Notes under the pieces: generated by a model | Told to the model about the DNA's origin: nothing | Databases searched by the model: none | Seen by the model: only the letters and a program-made list of their open reading frames with translations | Made by a program: the position numbers and the translations under genes | Part shown: one piece after another, positions 1 to 10,355 of the stretch | How the letters are laid out: each line of letters opens with the position of its first letter | How positions within the stretch are numbered: position 1 is the stretch's first letter | Assembly (NCBI RefSeq): GCF_015690355.1 | Contig: NZ_JADPRT010000004.1 | Location: 124,001-188,000 of the forward strand | Length of the DNA: 64,000 nt | Source of the DNA: Streptacidiphilus fuscans | Lineage (GTDB): Bacteria; Actinomycetota; Actinomycetes; Streptomycetales; Streptomycetaceae | Direction: 5' to 3'

Positions 1-168
1 TTCCGCACCTCGATGCTGCAGGACATGGAGGCCGGTCGCCCGCTCGAACTCGACGCGCTGGTGGGCGCGGTACGGGAGATCGGGCTGGTCGTGGGCGTGC
101 CGACGCCCTCCGTCGACGCCGTCCTCGGGCTGACCCGGCTGGCCGCGTCCTGTCGGCCTCTGGCCTAG
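1..168 (+). CDS. 2-dehydropantoate 2-reductase, C-terminal end (partial)
   Basis: The reading frame is open at the window start and ends at TAG 166-168, giving the last 55 residues. The stretch TSMLQDMEAGRPLELDAL matches the C-terminal substrate-binding motif of the ApbA/PanE family (S-S-M-x-Q-D-x3-G-R-x-T-E-x-D), followed by the usual G-V-P-T-P turn and a closing helix. These enzymes reduce ketopantoate to pantoate with NADPH in pantothenate and CoA synthesis. Only the C-terminal domain is visible, so the NADPH-binding Rossmann half cannot be checked; a paralogue of the family acting on another keto acid remains possible. Confidence 0.75.
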   Translation, partial: FRTSMLQDMEAGRPLELDALVGAVREIGLVVGVPTPSVDAVLGLTRLAASCRPLA

Positions 169-265
169 CGGGCGCTCAGGCACCACTCTTGACCAAGGAT
201 CACTTCCCGTATGCGTATGCGTACGGGAGTGCGAACGTTCGGCTCACGTGAGGGGTGCTCGGTAC

Positions 266-484
266 ATGAAGGCGATACGACTGATCATCGCCGCCGCTGC
301 TGCGGCGTTCGCAGGGTTGCTGATCGCGGACAACAGAGGTGACAGTCCCAAGTACCACGTCACCGTGCTCAACCACGGCATTGGCACGGTCAGCACGCTG
401 GACGCGTTCATCGCCGGACTCGTGCTGGCACTGCTCTTCGGGCTGGCGATGGGCCTCGGATTCGGTGGCCGTTCTCGACGTTGA
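266..484 (+). CDS. small two-helix membrane protein, function unknown
   Basis: The product is 72 residues from ATG 266, which has AGGGGT at 251-256 about nine bases upstream. An alternative GTG at 248 would add six residues. The protein starts with a short basic segment and a hydrophobic helix (about residues 4-20), then a polar loop of some 25 residues, and a second hydrophobic helix (about 46-66) ending in a basic tail. This is a helical hairpin with no enzymatic motif. The stop lies about 20 bases before the methyltransferase start, so the two may be co-transcribed. I do not recognise a family. Confidence 0.6.
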   Translation: MKAIRLIIAAAAAAFAGLLIADNRGDSPKYHVTVLNHGIGTVSTLDAFIAGLVLALLFGLAMGLGFGGRSRR

Positions 485-503
485 GGTGGAGGGGGGACAC
501 GCG

Positions 504-1316
504 TTGCTCGGCTGGCATCAGTATCTGACGACAGGTCAAGAAGCAGAACTGGAGCGGATCCGGCTGGAGTCGACCGTCTGGGAGCCCGCCGGAAGGCGGC
601 TGCTGGAGCTGATCGGGGACGGGCGCGGCAGGCGCGCGCTCGACGTCGGCTGCGGCAGCCTCGGCTGGCTGCGGCTGCTCAGCGACTGGACCGGTGAGTC
701 CGGCGCGGTGCTCGGGGCGGACGCCGACCGGAGGCGGCTGGAGCATGCGGCCGGCCTGGTCGAGGAGGAGAGCCTGGTCAACGTCCGCCTGATTGTGGAC
801 GATCCGTTCGCCTCGGAGCTGGAGCCGCGCGGCTTCGACCTCGTCCACGCGCGGTTGGCGCTCGCCTCGCTCGGCCGCGCGGAGGAACAACTGGCCGGCC
901 TCCTGGGGCTGGTGGCGCCGGGCGGCGTGTTGGTGCTGGAGGAGCCCGACACCTGCTCCTGGCGCTTCAACGCCCCGACTCCGGCCCCGGCAGCGGAGCG
1001 GTTGATCGGCCTGGTCCGTGAAGCCGCGGCGGCGACGGGCGGCGATCTGGACGCGGGACGTCAACTCCCCGCCCTGTTCCGGAGGCTGGGCCTCACCCCG
1101 CATCTGCGCACCGAGGTCCTGGCCCTCGAACCGGGTCACCCGTACCTGAGGTCGCCGCTCCAGCTCGCGGAGACGCTCCGTCCCCGGCTGCTCGCCTCCG
1201 TCGACGAGGAGGCGCTCGACGCGCTGATCGCCGCTGCGACGGGGGAGTTGGCCGATCCGGAGCGATGGGGCACGTCGTTCACCATGGTCCAGTGCTGGGC
1301 CCGCGTCTGCCGTTGA
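504..1316 (+). CDS. class I SAM-dependent methyltransferase
   Basis: The product is about 270 residues. Motif I, ALDVGCGSLGWLRLL, with the acidic end of strand 2 (GADAD) marks a Rossmann-fold SAM-binding domain. The segment around LVAPGGVLVLEEPD fits motif III of the family. The substrate cannot be deduced. The start is uncertain: I chose TTG 504 because GGAGGGGGG lies about seven bases upstream, while GTG 486 is in frame and would add six residues with no clear ribosome site. The open frame continues upstream to 339, but that part overlaps the preceding membrane-protein gene and has non-coding composition. A strong bidirectional hairpin (1358-1402) follows. Confidence 0.75.
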   Translation: MLGWHQYLTTGQEAELERIRLESTVWEPAGRRLLELIGDGRGRRALDVGCGSLGWLRLLSDWTGESGAVLGADADRRRLEHAAGLVEEESLVNVRLIVDDPFASELEPRGFDLVHARLALASLGRAEEQLAGLLGLVAPGGVLVLEEPDTCSWRFNAPTPAPAAERLIGLVREAAAATGGDLDAGRQLPALFRRLGLTPHLRTEVLALEPGHPYLRSPLQLAETLRPRLLASVDEEALDALIAAATGELADPERWGTSFTMVQCWARVCR

Positions 1317-1357
1317 CGGCCGCCGGTTGACGCCCGGGTCGGCCCACGGCGGGCGAC

Positions 1358-1402
1358 GCGCGTGGGGCCCGGGGGCTCGTCGTACCCCCGGACCCCACGC
1401 GC
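1358..1402. terminator. bidirectional terminator hairpin
   Basis: GCGCGTGGGG and CCCCACGCGC form the outer stem and C-CGGGGG/CCCCCGG the inner stem, around a loop of roughly nine bases. It lies between the methyltransferase stop (+ strand) and the 3' end of the first minus-strand tRNA, and probably ends both transcripts. Confidence 0.7.
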
Positions 1403-1478
1403 TGGTGACGCTGACAGGATTCGAACCTGCACCGTGCGGTCCCTCAGACCGCTGCCTCTTCCGTTGGGCCACAGCGCC
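1403..1478 (-). tRNA. tRNA with Leu anticodon GAG but a short (class I) variable loop
   Basis: Read on the minus strand, a full cloverleaf folds: 7-bp acceptor GGCGCTG/CAGCGTC, a D arm with a 3-bp stem and G18-G19, anticodon stem GCGGT/ACCGC around the loop CTGAGGG (U33, anticodon GAG at + 1443-1445), five-base variable loop ACGGT, T stem GCAGG/CCTGT with loop TTCGAAT, discriminator A73, and encoded CCA at 1403-1405. GAG reads CUC/CUU leucine codons. Bacterial tRNA-Leu normally has a long variable arm of more than ten bases, so this is a Leu anticodon on a class I body. Which synthetase charges it cannot be told from sequence. Confidence 0.8.
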
Positions 1479-1515
1479 GTGCTGCCTTGCCACCGTGTCG
1501 GCGGGCTGTCGTGCG

Positions 1516-1588
1516 TAGCGTCGGTGCGATTCGAACGCACACTGTTCCGGTCCTGAACCGGATCCCTCTGCCGTTGGGGTACGACGCC
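1516..1588 (-). tRNA. tRNA with Leu anticodon CAG but a short (class I) variable loop
   Basis: This is the second of a tandem pair, lying 37 bases upstream (in the direction of transcription) of the GAG tRNA. It has acceptor GGCGTCG/CGACGCT (one G-U pair), a D arm with CCC/GGG stem and G18-G19, anticodon stem TCCGG/CCGGA around loop TTCAGGA (anticodon CAG at + 1553-1555, reading CUG), variable loop ACAGT of five bases, T stem GTGCG/CGCAC with loop TTCGAAT, and A73. CCA is not encoded. The helices are intact, so it is not an obvious pseudogene, but it lacks the long variable arm expected of tRNA-Leu. It shares the D-arm pattern of its neighbour, suggesting a common origin. Confidence 0.8.
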
Positions 1589-1770
1589 ATGACATCCGAG
1601 AGGCCGCCCGGTGACGGGCCGCTGCTGCGGTGCTGATATCGACTCTACGGACGGGGAATTCGCGCGGCGAACGGTTTTCAGGCTCCCGGTGGCCTGGTTC
1701 GGAGGCGGCGCCGAGCGGGCAGGACAGGGACGGCACCACCCCACCAGCCGCAGTCGCCACAAGGGAACCC

Positions 1771-2166
1771 ATGCGCATCGACCGACTCGACCACCTCGTG
1801 CTCACCGTGCAGGACATCGACGCCACTGTCGACTTCTACACGCGCGTCCTCGGCATGGCGGAGGTGACCTTCCGCGAGGGCCGCCGCGCGCTGGTCTTCG
1901 GCAGCAGCAAGATCAACCTGCACCAGGCGGGCGCGGAGTTCGAGCCGAAGGCCGCCCGCCCGACATCTGGCAGCGCCGACCTCTGCTTCATCGTCGGCGA
2001 GCCGCTCGACCAGGTCCTCGCCGAGCTCGCCGCGCAGGGCGTCCCGGTCGAACAGGGCCCGGTCGAGCGCACCGGCGCGACCGGGCCGATCGAGAGCGTC
2101 TACGTGCGCGACCCCGACGGCAACCTCGTCGAACTGAGCAACCTCCGCGTGACGAAGGCCGGGTGA
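1771..2166 (+). CDS. VOC family (glyoxalase/bleomycin resistance-like) protein
   Basis: The product is 131 residues from ATG 1771, with AAGGGA eight or so bases upstream. It has the paired beta-alpha-beta-beta-beta modules of the vicinal oxygen chelate fold: IDRLDHLVLTV...DFYTRVLGM at the start, and a C-terminal half ending YVRDPDGNLVELSN. The His in DHLVL and the Glu in LVEL sit where VOC enzymes place metal ligands. Length is typical of single-domain VOC proteins, which act as dimers. Specific activity (glyoxalase, dioxygenase, antibiotic binding) cannot be assigned. It stands alone, convergent with hemC. Confidence 0.8.
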   Translation: MRIDRLDHLVLTVQDIDATVDFYTRVLGMAEVTFREGRRALVFGSSKINLHQAGAEFEPKAARPTSGSADLCFIVGEPLDQVLAELAAQGVPVEQGPVERTGATGPIESVYVRDPDGNLVELSNLRVTKAG

Positions 2167-2197
2167 CGCGTCCCGCCCGCGGACTGAACGCCGCCGC

Positions 2198-3136
2198 TCA
2201 GTGCGGGATCTGGTCGATCAGCTCGCGGGCGCCCTGGCGGAGCAGGGCGAGGGCGGTGGCCATGCCCAGCTCGTCCGGGGTGAGCGCGCCCGCCCACTCG
2301 TGGGCGTTGACGACCTTCTTGCCGTCCGGGGTGAAGACCTTGGCGCGCAGCGAGAGGCTGCCGTCGGCGGCGCAGGCGGCGTAGCCCGCGATCGGGGAGT
2401 TGCAGTGGCCCTGGAGCGCGTGCAGCATCATCCGCTCCGCGTGGGCCTCGCGCCAGGTCGGGACGTGGTTGAGCGGCCCGATGGCGTCGATGGTGTCGGT
2501 GTCGTCGACGCGGCACTGCAGGGCGAGGATGCCCGCGCCGATCGGCGGGCACATGGCGTCCACGTCGAGGATCTGGCTGATGCGCTCCTCCAGCCCGATC
2601 CGGTGCAGACCGGAGACGGCGAGGATCAGCGCGTCGAACTCGCCCGCGTCCAGCTTGGCCAGGCGGGAGTTGGCGTTGCCGCGGATCGGCGTGCACTCCA
2701 GCCACGGGTGGGAGTCGGCGAGTTGGGCGACCCGGCGGACCGAGCTGGTGCCGACCTTGGCGCCGTGCGGCAGCTCGTCGAGGGTGAGCGGGGTGTGCCC
2801 CTCGGGCAGGACGACGGCGTCGCGGATGTCGTCACGCTCCAGATAGGCGGCCACGGTGGTGCCCTCGGGCAGCGGCCGGTCGCCGGGCATGTCCTTGAGG
2901 CAGTGGACGGCCAGGTCCGCCTCGCCGGAGAGCAGGGCGGCGTCGACCTCCTTGGTGAACGCGCCCTTGCCGCCGAGCTGCGACAGCGCGCCCTGCCAGC
3001 GGTCGCCGCTGGTGGTGACGGGAACGACCTGCGTCACCAGGCCCGGATGCTCTCGGTGCAGGAGCCCACGGACCCGCTCGACCTGGGCGAGGGCCATGGG
3101 GGAGGAGCGGGACACGATCCGGATCGTCGAAGCCAT
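2198..3136 (-). CDS. hemC: porphobilinogen deaminase (hydroxymethylbilane synthase)
   Basis: The product is 312 residues, a normal length. It polymerises four porphobilinogens to hydroxymethylbilane in tetrapyrrole synthesis. Visible features are the N-terminal [13 protein letters not shown], the catalytic-loop region [31 protein letters not shown], and [13 protein letters not shown], in which the cysteine is the attachment site of the dipyrromethane cofactor. ATG 3136 is the only well-placed start. In streptomycetes the main hemC sits with hemA/hemB/hemD; none of these is nearby, so this may be a second copy. Its presence fits the cobalamin and CysG-type genes found 28 kb away, but no direct link is visible. 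Confidence 0.93.
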   Translation of the reverse strand: MASTIRIVSRSSPMALAQVERVRGLLHREHPGLVTQVVPVTTSGDRWQGALSQLGGKGAFTKEVDAALLSGEADLAVHCLKDMPGDRPLPEGTTVAAYLERDDIRDAVVLPEGHTPLTLDELPHGAKVGTSSVRRVAQLADSHPWLECTPIRGNANSRLAKLDAGEFDALILAVSGLHRIGLEERISQILDVDAMCPPIGAGILALQCRVDDTDTIDAIGPLNHVPTWREAHAERMMLHALQGHCNSPIAGYAACAADGSLSLRAKVFTPDGKKVVNAHEWAGALTPDELGMATALALLRQGARELIDQIPH

Positions 3137-3176
3137 GGCAGCGACGATACTCCGTCAGTTTCCGCCGTCCGCACAC

Positions 3177-3204
3177 CCTCCCCGGCCGGCCGTGGCCGGG
3201 GAGG
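3177..3204. terminator. hairpin between hbd and hemC
   Basis: CCTCCCCGGCC and GGCCGGGGAGG form a perfect 11-bp stem with a loop of six bases. It lies between the end of the dehydrogenase gene and the start of hemC, both on the minus strand, and probably ends the dehydrogenase transcript. Confidence 0.6.
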
Positions 3205-3218
3205 ACGGCTCACAACTG

Positions 3219-4076
3219 TCAGTACTGGTAGAAGCCGCGGCCGGACTTGCGGCCCAGCAGGCCCGCGTCGACCATGCGCTGGAGCAGCGGCGGGGCCGCG
3301 TACAGCGGCTCCTTGAACTCGTCGTACATCGACTCGGCGATGGAGACGATGGTGTCCAGGCCGATCAGGTCGCACAGGCGCAGCGGGCCCATCGGGTGGG
3401 CGCAGCCGGCCTCCATGCCCTTGTCGATGTCCTCGGCGGTGGCGATGCCGGACTCGAACATGCGGACGGCGGACAGCAGGTAGGGCACCAGCAGCGCGTT
3501 GACCACGAAGCCCGCGCGGTCGCGGGCGCGGATCGGCTCCTTGCCGAGGGCGTCGCGGGTGAAGGCCTCGGCGCGGGCCACGGTCTCGGCCGAGGTGGTC
3601 AGCGTCGGGATGATCTCGACCAGCTTCTGGACCGGCGCGGGGTTGAAGAAGTGCACGCCCAGGACCTGCTCCGGGCGGCTGGTTGCGGAGGCCAGCTTGA
3701 CGATCGGGATCGACGAGGTGTTCGAGGCGAGGATCGCGTCGCGGCGCTCGACGACCCGGTCCAGGGTCTCGAAGATGGCGATCTTGATGTCCTCGCGCTC
3801 CGCGACGGCCTCGACGGTGAGGTCGCGGTCGGCGAACTCGGCGAGGTCGGTGGTGAAGGAGATGCGCGCCAGCGCGGTGTCGCGCTCCTCCTGGGTGAGC
3901 TTGCCGCGCTTGACGGCGGTGTCGAAGGAGGTGGTGATCCGGGTGCGGCCCAGCTCCAGCGCCTCACCGTTGGCCTCGGAGACCTTGACGTCCAGGCCGG
4001 AACGGGCGAACACCTCCGCGATCCCGGACCCCATCAGGCCGCAGCCCACCACTCCTACACGCGCGATGTCGCTCAC
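3219..4076 (-). CDS. 3-hydroxybutyryl-CoA dehydrogenase
   Basis: The product is 285 residues. It has an N-terminal NAD-binding domain with GVVGCGLMGSGIAEVFA (G-x-G-x2-G) and the family segments HFFNPAPVQKLVEII and DRAGFVVNALLVPYL; the His of the HFFNP segment is the catalytic residue of 3-hydroxyacyl-CoA dehydrogenases. The C-terminal helical domain includes GCAHPMGPLRLCDLIGLD. It interconverts acetoacetyl-CoA and 3-hydroxybutyryl-CoA, as in butyryl-CoA supply for fatty acid and polyketide pathways. No thiolase or crotonase lies beside it. It is transcribed away from the SDR gene across a 172-bp divergent region. Confidence 0.92.
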   Translation of the reverse strand: MSDIARVGVVGCGLMGSGIAEVFARSGLDVKVSEANGEALELGRTRITTSFDTAVKRGKLTQEERDTALARISFTTDLAEFADRDLTVEAVAEREDIKIAIFETLDRVVERRDAILASNTSSIPIVKLASATSRPEQVLGVHFFNPAPVQKLVEIIPTLTTSAETVARAEAFTRDALGKEPIRARDRAGFVVNALLVPYLLSAVRMFESGIATAEDIDKGMEAGCAHPMGPLRLCDLIGLDTIVSIAESMYDEFKEPLYAAPPLLQRMVDAGLLGRKSGRGFYQY

Positions 4077-4248
4077 TCGTGGCTTCCTCAGTTAGTCGGT
4101 TCGTCGGTGCAATCCACGCAACGGCCCGACGTTACCTCCTGTCCCCTCCGCGTGTCCGCCGCCGGTAGGGCCGGGACCGCCTCAGGATGGGCTGATCGAA
4201 CAACCTGATTACGGATACGACGGACACGACGGACGGGAGGGAGCCGCC

Positions 4249-5076
4249 ATGGGACTCCGGAGCCTTCAGGGACAGTCGGCGCTGGTCACCGGTGCGGGAC
4301 GCGGGATCGGACGGGAGATCGCGCTCGGGCTCGCCGAGGAGGGCATGAACCTCGGCCTGCTCGGACGCCATCGGGACAGCTTGACCGAGACGCTGCGGCT
4401 CTGCGCCCGCCACGGCGTGAAATGCATCGCACTCGCCGCGGACGTCTCCCACCCCGGGCAGGTCAAGTCCGCGGTCACCAGCATGCAGCGCGACCTGGGC
4501 CGGATCGACCTGCTGGTCAACAACGCGGGCCAGGTCGACCGCGCCGAGGTGCCGCTCTGGGAGGCGGACCAGACCCAGTGGTGGCAGGTGATGGAGACCA
4601 ACCTGCGCGGCCCGTTCAACCTGCTCCGCTCCGTACTGCCCGGCATGGTCCAGCGCGGAAGAGGCCGGGTGGTCAACCTCAACTCCGGTTTCGCGCTGCG
4701 CCCCGACGGCCGCTACACCGCGTACGCCACCTCCAAGGCGGCCCTGCTGCGGCTGAGCGACAACATCGCGGAGTCGCTGCGCCCGCACGGCGTGACGGTG
4801 TTGGACATCTCACCCGGCGCGGTGGCCACCGAGATGACGGCGAGCATGCCGATGTTCGACGGCATGGTGCACTGGGGCAGCATCCCGTACCTGGTCAGCA
4901 CCGTCGTCGACGCCGCCCGCGGCCGCTTCGACCCGCTCCACGGCCGCTTCCTGCACCTCGGCCAGGACAACCTGGAGGACCTGCTGCGCGACGCGGAGAC
5001 GATCCGCGAGTCCGACGCCCGCACCTTGCGCCTGCGCACCTACGGCGAGGAGGATCCGCTCGCTGCGTACGCGTGA
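4249..5076 (+). CDS. short-chain dehydrogenase/reductase
   Basis: The product is 275 residues, starting at ATG 4249 behind GGAGGGAG. It is a classical SDR: cofactor motif TGAGRGIG near residues 14-21, LLVNNAG, an active-site serine region VVNLNSGF, and the Y-x3-K pair in YTAYATSKAA. The sequence after the cofactor motif (LLGRHRDS) has an Arg suggestive of NADP preference. A C-terminal extension of about 35 residues is acidic and charged. The substrate is unknown, and no biosynthetic partner is adjacent. Confidence 0.88.
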   Translation: MGLRSLQGQSALVTGAGRGIGREIALGLAEEGMNLGLLGRHRDSLTETLRLCARHGVKCIALAADVSHPGQVKSAVTSMQRDLGRIDLLVNNAGQVDRAEVPLWEADQTQWWQVMETNLRGPFNLLRSVLPGMVQRGRGRVVNLNSGFALRPDGRYTAYATSKAALLRLSDNIAESLRPHGVTVLDISPGAVATEMTASMPMFDGMVHWGSIPYLVSTVVDAARGRFDPLHGRFLHLGQDNLEDLLRDAETIRESDARTLRLRTYGEEDPLAAYA

Positions 5077-5146
5077 GCACTGTCGGTGACGGTCGAAAGA
5101 CGTCCGCTGCCTCGCCGCGACCTCAACGACCGTCCACCCCCTTTGA

Positions 5147-7464
<2,318 letters not shown>

Positions 7465-7470
<6 letters not shown>

Positions 7471-7500
7471 GCGACCGCAGACAGCTGAGCGACCGCAGAC
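7465..7500 (+). repeat. perfect 18-bp tandem duplication over the argJ stop
   Basis: AGCTGAGCGACCGCAGAC occurs twice head to tail (7465-7482 and 7483-7500). The first copy contains the argJ stop codon, so the protein is unaffected. The second copy lengthens the argJ-argB gap and places extra sequence before the argB ribosome site. Confidence 0.95.
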
Positions 7501-7522
7501 AAGGCGAGGACTGAGAACAGTC

Positions 7523-8467
7523 GTGCAGATCGCACCCAAGGGCGAACAGGCCCGCAACAACACCGCGTTGCCCAAGGCGATGACGCTCGTGGAAGCGCTG
7601 CCGTGGCTGGAGCGCTTCCACGGCAAGACCGTCGTGATCAAGTTCGGCGGCAACGCCATGGTCGACGACTCCCTCAAGGCGGCCTTCGCCCAGGACGTCG
7701 TCTTCCTCCGCTACGCCGGGCTGCGCCCGGTCGTCGTGCACGGCGGCGGACCGCAGATCAGCGCCCAACTCGCCAAGCTGGGGCTGGAGTCCACCTTCAC
7801 CGCCGGGCTGCGGGTGACCACGCCGGAGACCATGGACGTGGTCCGGATGGTCCTGGCCGGACAGGTCCAGCGCGAGCTGGTGGGGCTGCTCAACGCGCAC
7901 GGCCCCTTCGCCGTCGGCATGACCGGCGAGGACGCCCACACCATGACCGCGGTCAAGCGGTTCGCCGACGTGGACGGCGAGCAGGTCGACATCGGCCTGG
8001 TCGGGGACATCGCCCATGTCGAGGTGGGCGCGGTCCGGGCGCTGCTGGACGACGGCCGGATCCCGGTCATCTCCTCGGTGGCGCGCGGCGCGGACGGCCA
8101 CGTCTACAACGTCAACGCGGACACCGCCGCCAGCGCCATGGCCGTGGCGCTCAAGGCGGAGATGCTCGTCGTGCTGACCGATGTCGAGGGCCTCTACGTC
8201 GACTGGCCCGCCTCCGACGACGTGATCAGCCTGCTCACCGTGAGCGAGCTGGAGAAGCTGCTGCCGACGCTGGCCAGCGGCATGCTGCCGAAGATGGAGG
8301 GCTGCATGCGCGCGGTCCGCGAGGGCGTCGGCACCGCGCGCGTGCTGGACGGCCGGGTCCAGCACAGCCTGCTGCTGGAGATCTTCACCGACGAGGGCAT
8401 CGGCACCATGGTCGTGCCGGACGCCGCCGAGACGGACGAGACCGTCATGAACGGAGGACTGGCATGA
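7523..8467 (+). CDS. argB: acetylglutamate kinase
   Basis: The product is 314 residues from GTG 7523 (AGGCGAGGA lies about a dozen bases upstream; ATG 7580 is a weaker in-frame option that would cut the conserved ALPKA segment). It phosphorylates N-acetylglutamate, the usual arginine-inhibited step. Seen: KFGGNAM (nucleotide-binding lysine and glycines), [10 protein letters not shown], the region [12 protein letters not shown] and LTDVEGLY typical of the amino-acid kinase fold. The N-terminal helix before the kinase core is the element that makes arginine-sensitive hexamers in related enzymes. The stop overlaps argD by four bases. Confidence 0.95.
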   Translation: MQIAPKGEQARNNTALPKAMTLVEALPWLERFHGKTVVIKFGGNAMVDDSLKAAFAQDVVFLRYAGLRPVVVHGGGPQISAQLAKLGLESTFTAGLRVTTPETMDVVRMVLAGQVQRELVGLLNAHGPFAVGMTGEDAHTMTAVKRFADVDGEQVDIGLVGDIAHVEVGAVRALLDDGRIPVISSVARGADGHVYNVNADTAASAMAVALKAEMLVVLTDVEGLYVDWPASDDVISLLTVSELEKLLPTLASGMLPKMEGCMRAVREGVGTARVLDGRVQHSLLLEIFTDEGIGTMVVPDAAETDETVMNGGLA

Positions 8468-9651
8468 CCGGCACCGGGAACGAGGAACTGACCGCCCGTT
8501 GGCAGCACGCGCTGATGGACAACTTCGGCACCCCGCGGATCCCGTTGGTCCGCGGCGAGGGCGTGCACGTCTGGGACGCGGACGGCAAGCGCTACACCGA
8601 CTTCCTCGGCGGCATCGCGGTCAACTCCCTGGGCCACGCCCACCCGGCGATCGTCGCCGCGGTCACCCAGCAGGTCGGCACGCTGGGCCACGTCTCCAAC
8701 CTCTTCGTCGCCGAGCCGACGGTCCGGCTGGCCGAGCGGCTGGTCGCCCTGAGTGGTCGTCAGGACACCCGGGTCTACTTCTCCAACTCCGGCGCCGAGG
8801 CCAACGAGGCCGCGTTCAAGCTGAGCCGGCTCACCGGCCGGACGCACCTGGTCTCCGCGACCGGCGCTTTCCACGGCCGGACCATGGGCGCGCTCTCGCT
8901 CACCGCGCAGCCCAAGAAGCAGGACGGCTTCCACCCGCTGCCGGGCGACGTCACCAACGCCCCCTACGGCGACGTGGACGCGCTGCGGGCGGCGGTGACG
9001 GAGGAGACCGCGGCCGTCTTCCTGGAGCCGATCCAGGGCGAGAACGGCGTGGTCGTGCCGCCCGCCGACTACCTGCTCGCGGCCCGCGAGATCACCCGGG
9101 CCACCGGCACGCTGCTGATCCTGGACGAGATCCAGACCGGTATCGGCCGCTGCGGCCACTGGTTCGCCTACCAGGCGTTCGAGGGCGTGGACCCCGACGT
9201 GGTCACCCTGGCCAAGGGCCTCGGCGGCGGACTGCCGATCGGCGCGACGCTGGCCTTCGGCGAGGCGGCGCAGCTGTTCCAGCCGGGCCACCACGGCAGC
9301 ACCTTCTCCGGCAACCCGGTCGTCTGCGCGGCGGCCAACGCGGTGCTCGACACCATCGAGTACGACGGCCTGCTCGACCAGGTCACCAAGGTGGGGGAGC
9401 GGCTCCGCACCGGCGTCGAGGCGCTGGGCGACCCCTTGGTCGACCACGTCCGCGGCGCGGGACTGCTGCTCGGCGTCGTGCTGACCCGCCCGGTGGCGGG
9501 CGAGGTGCAGGCGGCACTGCAGCGGGCGGGCTTCCTGGTGAACGCCGCCACCCCCGACACGGTCCGGCTCGCGCCGCCGCTGATCCTCACCGAGCGTGAC
9601 GTCGACGCCTTCCTGGCCGTGCTCCCGGGTGTGCTCCGCTCCGTCAAGTAA
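8464..9651 (+). CDS. argD: acetylornithine aminotransferase
   Basis: The product is 395 residues from ATG 8464, overlapping argB (ATGA). It is a fold-type I, class III PLP aminotransferase that converts N-acetylglutamate semialdehyde to N-acetylornithine. Seen: the phosphate-binding [22 protein letters not shown] with the Asp that contacts the pyridine nitrogen, and [14 protein letters not shown], whose Lys forms the Schiff base. The length and active-site order match ArgD. The frame is open far upstream within argB, but the conserved protein begins here. Confidence 0.96.
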   Translation: MTGTGNEELTARWQHALMDNFGTPRIPLVRGEGVHVWDADGKRYTDFLGGIAVNSLGHAHPAIVAAVTQQVGTLGHVSNLFVAEPTVRLAERLVALSGRQDTRVYFSNSGAEANEAAFKLSRLTGRTHLVSATGAFHGRTMGALSLTAQPKKQDGFHPLPGDVTNAPYGDVDALRAAVTEETAAVFLEPIQGENGVVVPPADYLLAAREITRATGTLLILDEIQTGIGRCGHWFAYQAFEGVDPDVVTLAKGLGGGLPIGATLAFGEAAQLFQPGHHGSTFSGNPVVCAAANAVLDTIEYDGLLDQVTKVGERLRTGVEALGDPLVDHVRGAGLLLGVVLTRPVAGEVQAALQRAGFLVNAATPDTVRLAPPLILTERDVDAFLAVLPGVLRSVK

Positions 9652-9665
9652 GGAACAATTGCTCC

Positions 9666-10193
9666 ATGACCGAACCCCATCGCGACGCACCTGCGGTGCA
9701 GCTGCCGCAGACGCGCACGGCGCGGCACCGACGGATCGTGGAGCTGCTGACCCGTCAGCCCGTCCGCTCCCAGAGCCAGCTGGCCAAGCTGCTCGCCGAC
9801 GACGGGTTGCTGGTCACTCAGGCGACGCTCTCGCGCGACCTGGACGAACTGGGTGCGGTCAAGATCCGCAACTCCGACGGCGCGCTCATCTACGCCGTCC
9901 CGGCGGAGGGCGGCGACCGCACTCCGCTCGCCCCGATGGGCGAGTCCGCGTCGGAGAGCCGGATGGCACGGCTGGCCGCGGAGCTGCTCGTCTCCGCGAC
10001 GTCCTCGGGCAACCTCGTCGTCCTGCGGACGCCGCCGGGGGCGGCGCAGTTCTTCGCCTCCTCGATCGACCAGTCGGGCGTGGAGGAGATCATCGGCACG
10101 ATCGCGGGGGACGACACGGTCCTGGTCATCAGCCGCGACCCGCAAGGCGGGGCGGACCTGGCGGAGTATTTGCTCAGGCTTGCGCAGTCCTGA
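9666..10193 (+). CDS. argR: arginine repressor ArgR
   Basis: The product is 175 residues, starting 14 bases after argD. The N-terminal winged helix-turn-helix includes [11 protein letters not shown] and [17 protein letters not shown], the ArgR signature with the S-R-D recognition helix. The C-terminal arginine-binding hexamerisation domain contains [12 protein letters not shown], with the paired Asp residues that bind arginine. As the last gene of argCJBDR it is placed under its own operator, so it should be autoregulated. The protein is expected to bind the ARG boxes at 5171 and 19970. Confidence 0.95.
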   Translation: MTEPHRDAPAVQLPQTRTARHRRIVELLTRQPVRSQSQLAKLLADDGLLVTQATLSRDLDELGAVKIRNSDGALIYAVPAEGGDRTPLAPMGESASESRMARLAAELLVSATSSGNLVVLRTPPGAAQFFASSIDQSGVEEIIGTIAGDDTVLVISRDPQGGADLAEYLLRLAQS

Positions 10194-10227
10194 TCCATTT
10201 GCAGGACGAGGAGGTTGCGCTTACCTG

Positions 10228-10355
10228 AGGGGCGCGGGGAACTGCGCGAGCAACCACCCTGTGCGGATGGCCCCGCGCGTTGAGGATCATCTGCTCATCA
10301 GTGGCTTGTCGCGCCCACGCGGCGGAGCCGCATATCAGCAGAGCCTCGCGCCCCT
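10228..10355. repeat. dispersed intergenic inverted repeat, copy A
   Basis: The left arm AGGGGCGCGGGGAACTGCGC and right arm CGCGCCCCT bracket about 100 bases, with internal CCACC and GTGGCTTGTCGCGC segments. The right half carries the module GGCGGAGCCGCA...CAGCAGAGCC also found, inverted, in the copy at 58625. It separates convergent argR and the P450 gene; its right arm touches the P450 stop codon, so it can serve as a two-way terminator. Confidence 0.8.

Noticed and set aside
408..1826. A 472-residue minus-strand frame covering the methyltransferase and both tRNAs
   Set aside because: It runs across tRNA genes and a terminator and has no recognisable domain.
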